From positions 1,554,616 to 1,618,615 of the forward strand of contig NC_061062.1 in assembly GCF_021917145.1 (NCBI RefSeq): a stretch of DNA of 64,000 bases, read 5' to 3'. Under the pieces are notes generated by a model. The model was not told where the DNA came from. It did not search any database and saw nothing but the letters and a program-made list of their open reading frames with translations. This DNA comes from Hypomesus transpacificus (Eukaryota > Chordata > Actinopteri > Osmeriformes > Osmeridae). The translations under genes were made by a program, and so were the position numbers. This document shows, piece after piece, positions 1 to 39,560 of this stretch. Each line of letters begins with the position of its first letter. Position 1 is the stretch's first letter.

Positions 1-114
1 AGTTGAGGTGGAGGAGGGTTACAGTGAGCAGTCAGAGTTGAGGTGGAGGAGGGTTACAGTGAGCAGTCAGAGTTGAGGTGGAGGAGGGTTACAGTGAGCA
101 GTCAGAGTTGAGGA
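1..114. repeat. 35-bp minisatellite, 3.3 copies
   Basis: Units start with AGTTGAGGTGGAGGAGGGTT at 1, 36 and 71, and a partial copy ends at 114, where an unrelated mobile-element-like end begins. The array probably continues left of the window. Confidence 0.95.
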
Positions 115-539
115 CAGGGGCGTTCCTACACGGCGGCCCTACAGGGGCCAGTGCCCCTGTAAAAATGTATCTGGCCCCCCTGTAGCCCCCCTGTGCTGAC
201 TGAATAAATGTATATTTGTACACGTTGTTCTTCTTCTACCAGTCATCATGAACCGAGGAGGGACATTGCAGCCTTTTTTGCCCCACTAAATAAAAAAGTC
301 AGAAAATCATATCAAGGTATTGAGAGAGTTGAAGAGCTTGAAGAGGCAGAGCCAGAATGTTTTGTATGATTTTAATGAAAAGCAAAATTAAAGTATTAAA
401 TGTTTAAATATAATTTGTTTCCGTTTTTTAATGTGCCCCTCTGATTAAACGCTGCCCCCCCACCCTTGGCCCCCCCAGTAAAATTAACTAGGTTAAAAAA
501 AAATCACTAACTATTATTATTAGTCTAGAACTGCCACTG
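115..539. mobile_element. Possible non-autonomous hAT-like element
   Basis: The left end CAGGGGCGTTCCTACA (115) and the right end, read outward on the minus strand as CAGTGGCAGTTCTAGAC (539), are similar imperfect terminal inverted repeats of hAT type. Inside, near 255-370, a short plus-strand frame reads RRDIAAFFAPLNKKVRKSYQ and then ends at a stop. It looks like a decayed transposase N-terminus. No clear 8-bp target duplication is visible, so boundaries are tentative. Confidence 0.4.
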
Positions 540-2917
540 AGCCCAGAGGACAGGCATGATGATGGGGCTTTGGTGGCTGCATTAAAGAGGTGATTTGGAC
601 AATGTGTGCAGCCTGGCCTGCTCAAAAATTAACATCAACCATCACATGAACAAATCTTCACATCCAGGATGCTACAATATATATATTTTTTCTTTTTTTT
701 AGCGGGGGGCGACCCCTCCAAAACAATGGTAGGGTAAACACTGCTAGTGTACTTGTTCAATCTTTATATTTCGACTTACTACGCACCAAATTTCTCGATG
801 TGTAAACCTACTTGGCAATAAAGCGGATTCGGATTCGGCTCGTCTCAGCGCTGAGGCAGCATACCTGGCAAACCTGCCAGCAACACTTCAAACAGCACCG
901 CTGCTCTTTGAAACTCATCGGGCTTCACCCCCGCGGTTGCTTAAAGAGCCGGTCCGCTTAACAGTTTCAGCATGTTTGGCACAGACCACTGGCCCTGTGT
1001 AGGGGAGGGGGGGGAATCCTACATTAAAGAAAGAACACCAAGCTAAAATCAAGGTCGTTTAGTCTTTAATCTAATTAAAAAAATTACGGCTTTACATTTT
1101 CTTTGTTGTTGTCCTCGCCGCAAAGTGCATAATGGAAAGTTACTGAGAGTTTGACGCTCTCGCATCAGGAAAGTTCAGGAGAAAACAGATTCTTCCCTAA
1201 ACTGTCTTGGGGTGTGGAGGTACAAATCCTCTACATGAAAAGGGTGACTTCAAAGCTCAAACGTGGGGACGTTCTGTTCTCTGAGATTTTTTATTTAAGA
1301 TAATCCCATAGTCTTTAAATAAACTGGGACCAAAATACAAAAAGTTTACAAAGTTTACAGTAACATTGACACAAAGATAAATACGGGGACTGTAGTAATA
1401 AAAAATGAAACACGTTCACAATCCATCAAGCTAACAAATCTTGAAGCTCACAACGGCAGTTGGACTGGACTCGTGTCTTTAAACAACCACTCTCTTTGAA
1501 GAGATCGATTCGATTAAACCTATCCTTCCTTTGTGGAAATAAAAACAAATTTAAAAAGGAAAAAAAGTCAGACATTCCAGGAATTGCCTGACAGTTCCAT
1601 CCATAAGGAAGGCCTGGCCTGGAAAAACACAGCGCGGAAGATGTGGGCCAAACCGTCTGAGACATTGTCACTCACATATCACTTGTAAAAATAGACAGAG
1701 CTACCGTGTATGCTTAACTCCTGCTAGGCATCCGCATCCAGGCCCAACAGACCGCCAGGCCTGTGGTCACGTGACACGGTCTAGCAGACCGCCCGACCGT
1801 GATCCTACCATTCTTTTATCCTTTCCCTTTTCCCCTCCTCCTCCTCTCCGCGCTGGCATCGTGTGAGGGGGAGCTTCTGGTAGCGATGGAGAGGGCTGGA
1901 ACAGCCTGACTATGTGGGTGAGTTATTGTTGACTCTGCCCCCTCCTCTTATACTAAAGTCTTATCCAACGCCATGTCTTAGGCTGCTAGCATCTTTCACA
2001 TAGTCCAGGCTCTTAGCTGCCAACTCCACAGCCAGCCTCACAAAGCACTTTTAAAAGACTAACAACACGCCTTTTTTTCCCCCAAGAATGCATTGAAATA
2101 CCCAGTCAGGGCCCAGAAGTGCTGGGACTTGAAAAGACTTTTCCAACAACTATCAGTCTTCAATCTTAAGATCCTTAAGAGACCATTAAACCTCCATTTG
2201 AGTTTTATTGACTGTGACCAAATAGGCTGCCACAACTTGAACACCTAGACTACAGACTTGAAGTTGATTAGGACAGAAAACCCAGAGAATGTGAATTAGT
2301 TTCATTTGTTGAACAAAGCCCGGAAAGTTCTCTCAAGGTTTAGCGTGTATGGCGCCATCTTAGAGCGCCATCTTCCTGACTGGCTCATGCTCCGAGGAAA
2401 GGAGAGAACACTCCTGCTGACCTCTTTGACCTCACTGATCTGATCCTGTACCGCTGGCACACACACCTGCAGGCAGACACACAGCAAGCTAACATCCTAG
2501 CTAGCCACAAGCTAACTTCCCTGAACCAGAAGCCCTACCACCAACTCCTGTCTATCCAGGTCGACAGGTCGGCTTGGCCAGAACAGTGCAGATCTCTAGA
2601 GTACTGGTCAGCACCACCCACGCTCACACACCCTGCAGTGTGTGACTAAGGCCTGCTCTCTCCGGGTAGAGGAGCTGTTTGTTTTGGCAGTGAACCCCAG
2701 TAAGATTGCAATGCACCATTCCCCTTCTACTGCCTTTGGGGAGGGTAAATACCACAGGGAAGCACAACGGTAATATTTCGCCCAAAGCAACTCAAGGTCT
2801 TATAAGGGAACAGGGGCGTAGGGGTCTGCAGGCTGAGGGAGAGGTGGCTGGTATGTGGGCAACCGGGAGGCTGGAGACTTCCATCCCTGTCTGATGAAGA
2901 CGCATTGTCTGACTGAC
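540..2917. other. Non-coding stretch, probably ttll5 intron or 3' flank
   Basis: No exon of the expected ttll5 C-terminus could be recognised on the minus strand. A LINE-type 3' tail ends near 840 (CAATAAAGCGGATTCGGATT). A perfect GTCACGTGAC E-box palindrome lies at 1766-1775. The open frames here show no similarity to known proteins. Confidence 0.5.
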
Positions 2918-2920
2918 GAC

Positions 2921-3050
2921 GAGGTGGTAGTTTGGTGTGGTGGTAGTTTGGTGTGGTGGTAGTTTGGTGTGGTGGTAGTTTGGTGTGGGTAAGTTTGGTG
3001 TGGGGGATGTTGGTGTGGGGGATGTTGGTGTGGGGGATGTTGTGGTGGAT
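2921..3050. repeat. Two adjoining minisatellites (18-bp, then 15-bp) beside a ttll5 donor
   Basis: About four copies of an 18-bp GTGGTGGTAGTTTGGTGT unit are followed by three copies of a 15-bp GGGGGATGTTGGTGT unit. In ttll5 sense this lies directly downstream of the donor at 3060. Confidence 0.9.
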
Positions 3051-3059
3051 AGGACATAC

Positions 3060-31971
<28,912 letters not shown>

Positions 31972-33669
31972 TTCCTCCACAGTGAGGGGGGGGAAGGAAC
32001 ACCTGATGAAACTTGCTTTAAGTCAGGTTGCTGGGGTTATACCTGGACACATCTTCGGCCTCCAACGTCGGCTCCTGTCAAGTCGATAAGACATACACAG
32101 TACATAATTGAGCAGAACCCTTATTCACACGCTAGCTAGTTATAGTTTATCTGCTTATGCTCATCACCTGGTTAAAAAAGACTGACTCAAGTTGGTTAGT
32201 ATGTTCGATGATGTTGAACAAATATAGTTTGCTACTGTACGACTAGGCTAGCTATTGACCAAACAGACATTATAGAGAATAGACAGTTCTAGCTACTTTT
32301 CATTATAATTGTTAATAGCTAACTCTAGCGAGCTACTTCCTCTACGATTTAACGCCCCAGCACTGTGCTGTGTTAGCCTGCTAGTCTGTATAAGCTACCA
32401 GTAGTAGCCTACTGTACCTAGCAAGTAGACTAAACTGATTCTTGAAGCAAAATTTCAATCACTTGACACGTACTGTAATTGACAACAGTGCGGCTGATCC
32501 AAAACATACCGAAACATGCCAACATTGAATGCTGGTAGTTAGATGACCTATTAGCTAGAATACCATTGCTAGCTAAATGACAAGCTGATCTTGTAGCTAG
32601 AGAACATCATTAGCTAGTTAGCTCTAGTCTAGCTAACTGGCGTTATCTTCTTGTAGCTGCTGTTCTGGTTACTACAACAACTGACTGGCAACCGAATGAG
32701 CATGCGCACTATTTGTGCGAACCATCACATTTCTGTAAGTACATCGGGTTTTATTTCATACTGTTAGGAAGTCATCAACAGACACTAAAAAGATTCAACC
32801 ATAAATAAGTCTAATAAATTCATGTTAATGAGCATATGAAATGGCTATTAGGATAGAAATTTGCAGATAAGCAAAATCCACTCCTGTCATCCCAACTGCT
32901 TCGGCAGGTGCTGGGATATAAACCGAGTTGACCCAACAACAGCACAACTCAATATTGGATTGGTTGAATAACTGAAAAAAGGCGGAACCTTCTACCACGA
33001 GACCATCCCCATCACACGAGATACACTTGTTTTGCTTAAAAATGGATTTAATGGTCACATTAACTCAAAATGGGCTGTGTCCTCCTCAAGTCAAAGACAA
33101 ATATGCTGGCTGATCCCATTCAATAAACCATATTGTTCACGCACAGAAGCATATAGATAGATTCCAATAAAAAGTAGCGCTAAGTAGTTAATTTTCCAAA
33201 CCAACACAGTGCACACAGTTCACCGCGGGGCACACAATAGAAGCTAAACGAATGACACTCTGAAAATGAATGGGCCGATTGGATGACGCCATGTTTTTAG
33301 TTATCTCATTGGCCGAATATTTGGCCCATGACATCTTCTGTTCATACACATATGTTTAAGGGTTATTGCTGGGTTTGCTAGGTTTATTGCTGTTCTTTTG
33401 TACAACGGTATGACCTTCTTGTAACTTGCCGGACGCATTCGTTGGTAAGTAGCCTAGTAGAGACTCGCGCTGGTTGCACGAGCGAGCATTGGTGAAAAAC
33501 ATTGGGTCGCTAATAATTGCAGAACGCAAACTGTACCGGACCATACAGGTAGTAGGCCAATTGGTCTCAGGCGATGTTATTTTTACTGTTAACAATTGTT
33601 TCCCAGACTTTTTCTTCGTCAAATCGTTCACGTTGTGTCTGATTTAGGTGCAGCCCGCTGAAGGCAGAA
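31972..33669. promoter_or_regulatory. Shared head-to-head region between ttll5 (minus) and erg28 (plus)
   Basis: The start codons of ttll5 (31971) and erg28 (33670) are 1.7 kb apart and point away from each other. This matches the human arrangement of TTLL5 and ERG28 that I remember. An NRF1-like GAGCATGCGCAC lies at 32698-32709. An imperfect RFX X-box-like GTTACTACAACAAC lies at 32668-32681, on the ttll5 side. Inverted CCAAT motifs (ATTGG) lie near 33278 and 33308, on the erg28 side. A splice acceptor (GATTTAG) sits about 20 bases before the erg28 ATG, so erg28 may have a 5' untranslated intron. No coding exon was found here. Transcription starts are inferred only. Confidence 0.55.
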
Positions 33670-36426
33670 ATGGGTCGGTTTCTGAATGTGCTGCGAAGTT
33701 GGCTAGTGATGGTGTCTGTCATTGCAATGGGAAACACAGTCCAGAGTTTTAGAGATCATAGCTTTCTATCTGAGAAACTATACACAGGAGCACCGGAATT
33801 TGGTGAGTACAGCACCGCTAGTTTTAACAATGCTGTCAAAAACCATTGGAATGGCATGTTATGATATCCTGTTATTTATTTATTATTTCTTGCAGTAAAT
33901 GGTCTCCAAGCACGGACGTTTGGGATCTGGACATTGTTGTCATCTATTATCCGCTGTGCATGTGCAATAGACATCCAGAATAGAACGTAAGACTGCCTGC
34001 ATTGAGCCTCTCAACTCAACTCTGACTGATGACTTCCTATCATTACATTAAACAGTCCCATATGCTGTGTGATACTGAGGTTGATAGAGCCCCTGAATTC
34101 TTAGTTGTGTGTCAATCCTCCTCCTGCAGGCTATATAACATCACCCTGTGGACATTTGTCCTGGCTCTGGGACACTTTCTGTCTGAAGCCTTCATCTACA
34201 AAACAGCACCTCTGACTATTGGTGTGATGGCACCTCTCATTGTGGCTAGTGAGTACCCCTCCAGTGTCACGCATTGTTGTATTAAATGCAATGGAAAACA
34301 TATTGAGATATATATCGAATATCGTATCGTGTATATATATATATATATACCCTCGCCCATCCCTAGAGCTAACCAGCACGAAGGGTGAAAATACAGGGTG
34401 TTAATATCATAGCCTGGAAATGTAGTTAGCTATATAAGATGTTAGCACCCTGGCCGGTGCCTGTGGCGTTTTTGCAGCTGTATTTTTGTAGTTCTTCTAG
34501 CTAACAATCTCCGGAGACTAAGGAGGCCTACTGGGCTACAGGCCTAGTACTGTAGGTAAACGCCTGCAGGTTTGTGATGTTTGTGACTGAGACTAGCTAG
34601 TTAGCTACCGTAGCTAGTTAGCTATACCGTTATCTTCACCTCTTGCCACAAAACTTAAATTGTGCCTAAACCGTGCAATGGAACCCTCCTACCGAAACAA
34701 GCAACGCTGATAAACAGCAGATTTGACAGGGCCTTTATTATGGCATTTAACAGGTTAAATAATAAAAAAAACATGATTTTATTTTGCCTCCATTAGAAAA
34801 CATTAGATATTACATATTTAGATAGAACAGCTTTGTTACAAAGTACAAAATGTGTAATGCTAATTTAGGTTTCCTAACATGTTGCCATAACATGGTGCTT
34901 GCAACTTGGACCTCACATGGAACAATTCACGGAGAAGTCCTTATGTGACAGGACAAAGAGAGCAAGAGAGTGTTTGTGCGAGTGCAATTTTCAGTTTGTG
35001 TGTCTGTGTGTGTTTATGTGAACACAGAGTAGCCAGACGGTGATCTTAAAACACAAGCAACACAAGGACCAGCAAAAAAAATATAATATATATTTGATTA
35101 TATCCGATATTCACTATAGTTTTCAAATTTTACATCGCTGTCAAATTTATTGCGATATTATCGCTAATATTCGATATATCGCCCAGCCCTAGTTATCTCT
35201 AGCAATCCCACATAGTAGGTAGCCCAGTTAGCTCAGCTTTACTTACCAGTCCAGGGGTCTGGTCTGAAACTAGGAAGCAAAACGGAGCACAGCCGGCTTC
35301 TCCAGGTGACACACTATACAGGTACATTATATACCTTCTCCGATGTGCTGTTCTGTTGCTGATATATCCAGTTCTCCAAAAAACCACATGTACCGGCTGG
35401 TAACCAGCTACAGTAGTAGAGCTAGCTTGCTACCAACCAGTTACTAGCTAATACTTTGTCAGCGAATACTTTCCCTGTGTTTGTGCTGTTGAGCTAGTAT
35501 TGTGGTGGGACTGAGAGATTATTAAAGCAATAAACCAGGAGAGGGGTGTCAAATGATCATAAGTCCTGTAGAGCAATCGATGCCATTCAATATCGGAAAC
35601 GAAAGCTTGGAGTGGATAACACTAGGCGCCAGCCGCGAGGTGGTTCTCTGTAGTGATAGCGCGGATATTTGGTCACATGACCACCGAGTAACTGTCACGT
35701 GATGATTGCTAGATGACAGTCTTGCGTAGAGAAATGGCATGGTTGGAAAATGAAATGACCTTTGTCAACCTGTTTTAGTGTCCAACAGGTAACTGGACCT
35801 CACATCATATTAATACAAAAATACACTCAGCACATTTGCCAGGAATCTTTTTTGATGGCGAAAATTTCAAACATCTCTAAATGGCCAGGGGGTTTAGGAA
35901 TGTCTCTATTCTCAGTCATGTCGACATCGTTAAATCCCTCTCTCATCCATAACGTTCCATAAGTTTTCCACCCACACAGTGAGAGGAGAGGGGAGAGAAC
36001 AGAGAAACCAAAAACAGATTACAATAGAGTACAGTAGACTTTAGTAGAGTCTTCATCAATGATGCATACCTATTTTTGAAATAAATATTTTTTCAACCTT
36101 TATTTTCAAAACAAAACCTATTTTTGAAAGAAAATCTAAAATGTTTTTAAACTTTCCTAAAAATTTTCCCCAAATATTCTTTCAACCTTTCAATTTTTGG
36201 GGGGAGGTGATACATAAAATTAAAAAAGACTAACCTAATTTCCCCAGAAATGTTGTCCTCTCTCGTTGCAGATTACTTTAATTGCTCAAAGCTGGCATGC
36301 ATGATGAAAATATTCTCCCCTTTTCCTGTGGCATCAGGTTTCTCTATCGTGGGAATGCTGATTGGTTTCCAGTGTATCTCAGAGCCTCAGGAAGAAGTCG
36401 GGTCGCGACAGAAGAAGAGGAACTGA
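33670..36426 (+). CDS. erg28: erg28, ergosterol biosynthetic protein 28 homolog (C14orf1)
   Basis: ERG28 is a small multipass ER membrane protein. In yeast it tethers the C4-demethylation enzymes of sterol synthesis, and the vertebrate form is thought to do the same. Four exons were read: 33670-33802, 33896-33986, 34130-34248 and 36338-36426 (stop TGA). They join in phase to give 143 residues, against 140 in human. The peptide starts [20 protein letters not shown] and continues [20 protein letters not shown], then [40 protein letters not shown] and [11 protein letters not shown]. It ends SRQKKRN, an ER-type basic tail. Identity to human is obvious throughout. The 2.1-kb third intron contains AT-rich interspersed repeat pieces. 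AATAAA at 37012-37017 is a likely polyadenylation signal. Confidence 0.97.
34249..36337. other. erg28 intron 3 with AT-rich interspersed repeats
   Basis: Pieces at 34300-34375 and 35078-35192 share ATATATCGAATAT motifs and end in CGCCCATCCCTAG or CGCCCAGCCCTAG. That is a very common fish repeat end resembling hAT-type termini. Both have the same orientation, so they are separate fragments or a nested copy. A TCACGTGA palindrome lies at 35695-35702. No exon was found in the intron. Confidence 0.5.
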
Positions 36427-37011
36427 CAACATGAGGACTCGGCATGGTGTGTCTCCCTTCCCACCACCAGGGGGGGCTGTTGGTTAAACTATTGCTGCTT
36501 CTTGTCACAGGTAATGACTGAAGAAGTGAAACTAAACTTGTTTACATCTGGCCAGGCCAGTTTTTTTTTTGTTATGGTATTGTGTTCTGTAGCATACCTC
36601 ATGTTTTTTTTTAATATTATATAATTGACTTCTGCAATGACAGGAAGAACAGTTGATATTTGCTTACTTATAATTCTGCAGTTGTAATTATTTTAAAATG
36701 TTGTTTATCATTATATTATTAATGTGTGGATGTATTTTATGAGCTTGTTTGGGAGATGTGTGCTGTAAACTAAGGCATCATTTGAGTAGATGATGAATTC
36801 ATGGACATTTTTGTGCAGTTGGGACTTTTACCACTCGCTCAAAAATAGTGTCTAGGATGATTGACAAATTGGTAGTTTTAGTTTGACATGTTATTCCGGA
36901 TCAGTCATGATATCTTAATGTGTGTGTTCTCAGCACATACAGTAGACTGGAGGACATGTTGCCTTCTATGGTGACAAACTGCTGAATTAAGTCTGGTGTG
37001 AGATGTCTGTG

Positions 37012-37017
37012 AATAAA
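37012..37017 (+). terminator. erg28: Probable erg28 polyadenylation signal AATAAA
   Basis: AATAAA lies about 590 bases after the erg28 stop codon, on the same strand, with no other gene between. The position suits a moderate 3' UTR. It was read from the sequence and is not supported by transcripts. Confidence 0.5.
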
Positions 37018-37670
37018 CTTGAATATCGGAGAACATTTTACTGAGGAGGTTCTGCCTTTATTTTCACCTAACCAACAGACATTACAGATCCAAGACACTG
37101 AGATTACTTTTCTAACTTCTACTAAACAATTCGTCCAGTAATGAGACTCTGTAATAATGACATGACCTGTCAATCATTAGTTATACTAAAGTGTCTACAA
37201 AAATAATATACTGAATTATTAGATTCACATCTCATAAAATTATACAATCAATACGTAATAAATGACTTGATAATTGTAACCACATTACATATCTTAAGCA
37301 GTTGACAGACTTATGTCACATTTTATTCAATAAGACACTATCCAAAGCACAGTACAAACAGTGCATATATCATGCATGAATTGTATTAAACATTTGTTTA
37401 AAATCCTAACACCAAAATTAAACATGTAATAAAATCAGTTTTTCAGTAACAAATACACACGTTCAGAGAATCGTACATAAAAACACCTACTTTCTTGTGC
37501 AAAATGACGAGTAAATTGTCTGTTCTTCAAGCAAATTATTTTGTGCTCCCATTCTGTTGACGTTTCTCTTTCAAATATTAATAATGTCACTAAATACAAT
37601 ATAATAAATACCAGTCGTATCTATAAATTAAAGCAATTTTCCCTTGGGGATCAATAAAGTGTATCAGTCA

Positions 37671-37847
37671 GGTGGCTGAGCGGTTAGGGAATTGGACAAA
37701 TAATCAGAAGGTTGCTGGTTCGATTCTTGGCTGTGCAAAATGACGTGTCCTTGGGCAAGGTACTTCACCCTACTTGCCTTGGGGGAATGTCCCTGTACTT
37801 ACTGTAAGTTGCTCTGGATAAGAGCGTCTGCTAAATGACTAAATGTA
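37671..37847 (+). mobile_element. tRNA-derived SINE (fish type), copy 1
   Basis: The 5' part has the A-box TGGCTGAGCGG and B-box GGTTCGATTC. The body contains GTCCTTGGGCAAGGTACTTC and the 3' part CTCTGGATAAGAGCGTCTGC. It matches copy 2 at 41190 closely. It is a SINE, not a functional tRNA. A short LINE-like tail (GGGGATCAATAAAGT) precedes it. Confidence 0.85.
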
Positions 37848-39560
37848 TGTTTTTTTATCTCTCTCTGCAGAGCATGACTTTACTAAAAGTGCTGTTAAGG
37901 ATTGTGAATTGAAGCGTTGGTGGTAGATGTCACTCCAACACCATGGTTCTTTCAAGTATTAATCTCTGACTTGGCCTTAAACTCTAATATTCCCACTTAA
38001 TACCAGTGAAGTTCACATTTTAAGCACAGCTTTTCTTTGCGTGTGCGTAAGAGGTGTGTTTTTTGCATACCAAAATAAAATTGGCTCATCTCAGAGTTTT
38101 CCAGTTGGACGACCGACTTGCACCCTGATCTCTTCAAGGCTTGTGTGTGAGCCGTCTCCCTCCTGGTTAGCTACCTATTTCTGTGGAAACAAGATAAAGA
38201 TAAAGACAAATCACAAACTTTTACAAAATAAGCATGGGTTGGCTAGGCAGGAACGAACAGATACTACCAAGTCAAACTTCGTTATATTGTCCTGGATGCT
38301 GTAACAGTTGCTCTGTCACCCTGGAGGACAGTCAGACAATATCATTTGATGAAAGAAATACATTTTCTGAGCAACATAAAATCCGTTAGTATCAAACCAA
38401 AGTTGCATATTTATAATTTTTCCTAACCTCCTGCAAGTTTCATGAAGAGTGATTAAATGAAGCAATAATGGTTAAATTATGCACAGTGTGTGTGAAGCAA
38501 TTTGGTTTGGTTTCTACTGATCAGAAAAGTGCTTTGAACACATATTTCCTTTAAAAGCTCAGCTGTGTGTTTCATAATGTTCCCTGTAATCAGCTTGAGG
38601 CTTATCTCACTCTGCACCCAGTTCTCAGGAGAAACAGCAGGAGCCACTGACCTTTCCTACAGACTGGGAGTGGAATGCAGTGGTTTCACTGATTCAGATT
38701 AATCCCGGATAATATTTTAAAACCTCATAAAACATCTTGTTAAAGTTATCACAGAAGATTTGCACGAGTAACTTAGATTATCACAGCACAAAGTCTGATG
38801 TTTATGTTAAGACATGTTTTATTTATGTGTCAAGACCAGAGTGAGGGACAAATCAAAATAAACTATTATTGTGTTTAAGGGTTACATGACAGCACCCCTG
38901 TGTCTGTGCATGCTGGGGTTACCTAGGCAGAGCTGAGTGGGTTTAGTGATGTTATGGGTTAGGGTCAAAACCTCTCCTTCTGCAGGGTGGGACAGCCAGA
39001 CCCTTGTGGCTCCGTAGTGCTGCACTGGAGAGCCTGCAGGCTGGAACAACAGCTAGGGAGTCAGACGCCTGAAGGACCTCCTCCATCATCACCCCCTTCA
39101 GGACCCTCTGCTCTCCCACCACCCGCCTTAAGAGCCAGCTAACAGCCTAGCACCTTCCTCATCCCTCCTAACCTACTGAGACACTAGCCAGACTCCATCA
39201 CCAACAGTCTGAGCCTCAAAAGTGCCTTGTTAGATATAACAGTGTTAAATTAGACTTTTTAATGGGTTGAAAAAAACAGAAAGGTGTGTTTTTAGTTTTT
39301 ACAAGGTTTTGCCAAGTGGAGTAAAAGGGGAAACACCAATTCTTCATTTTGAAAATAATAAGTTTATAATCATGGGAAAAAACTGTTAACGTTAGAGAAA
39401 TTGTTAGTGGTGTTGAACAATTGATCAGTGTTTTTTGTAAATTATTTTTAGTTAATAAATCTCATAAATATGATCAAATATTTGCTTTAGAGGATCCAGC
39501 CGGTGGATTACCAGCCCAAAGCATACAACCCCAGCCAGGTAACCAACACACGCAGAGATC

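Larger units (their letters stand above)
36427..39560. other. Convergent intergenic region between erg28 and flvcr2
   Basis: It contains the erg28 3' UTR and a SINE at 37671. No protein-coding signal was recognised. A final flvcr2 exon could lie here but was not identified. Confidence 0.5.

Noticed and set aside
2302..2487. Possible further C-terminal ttll5 exon (frame containing VPAVQDQISEVKEV)
   Set aside because: It has a plausible acceptor but no recognisable similarity to TTLL5, so it was not called.
39030..39200. Possible acidic last exon of flvcr2 on the minus strand
   Set aside because: Weak acceptor and no clear similarity; the read-through stop at 39561 is simpler.
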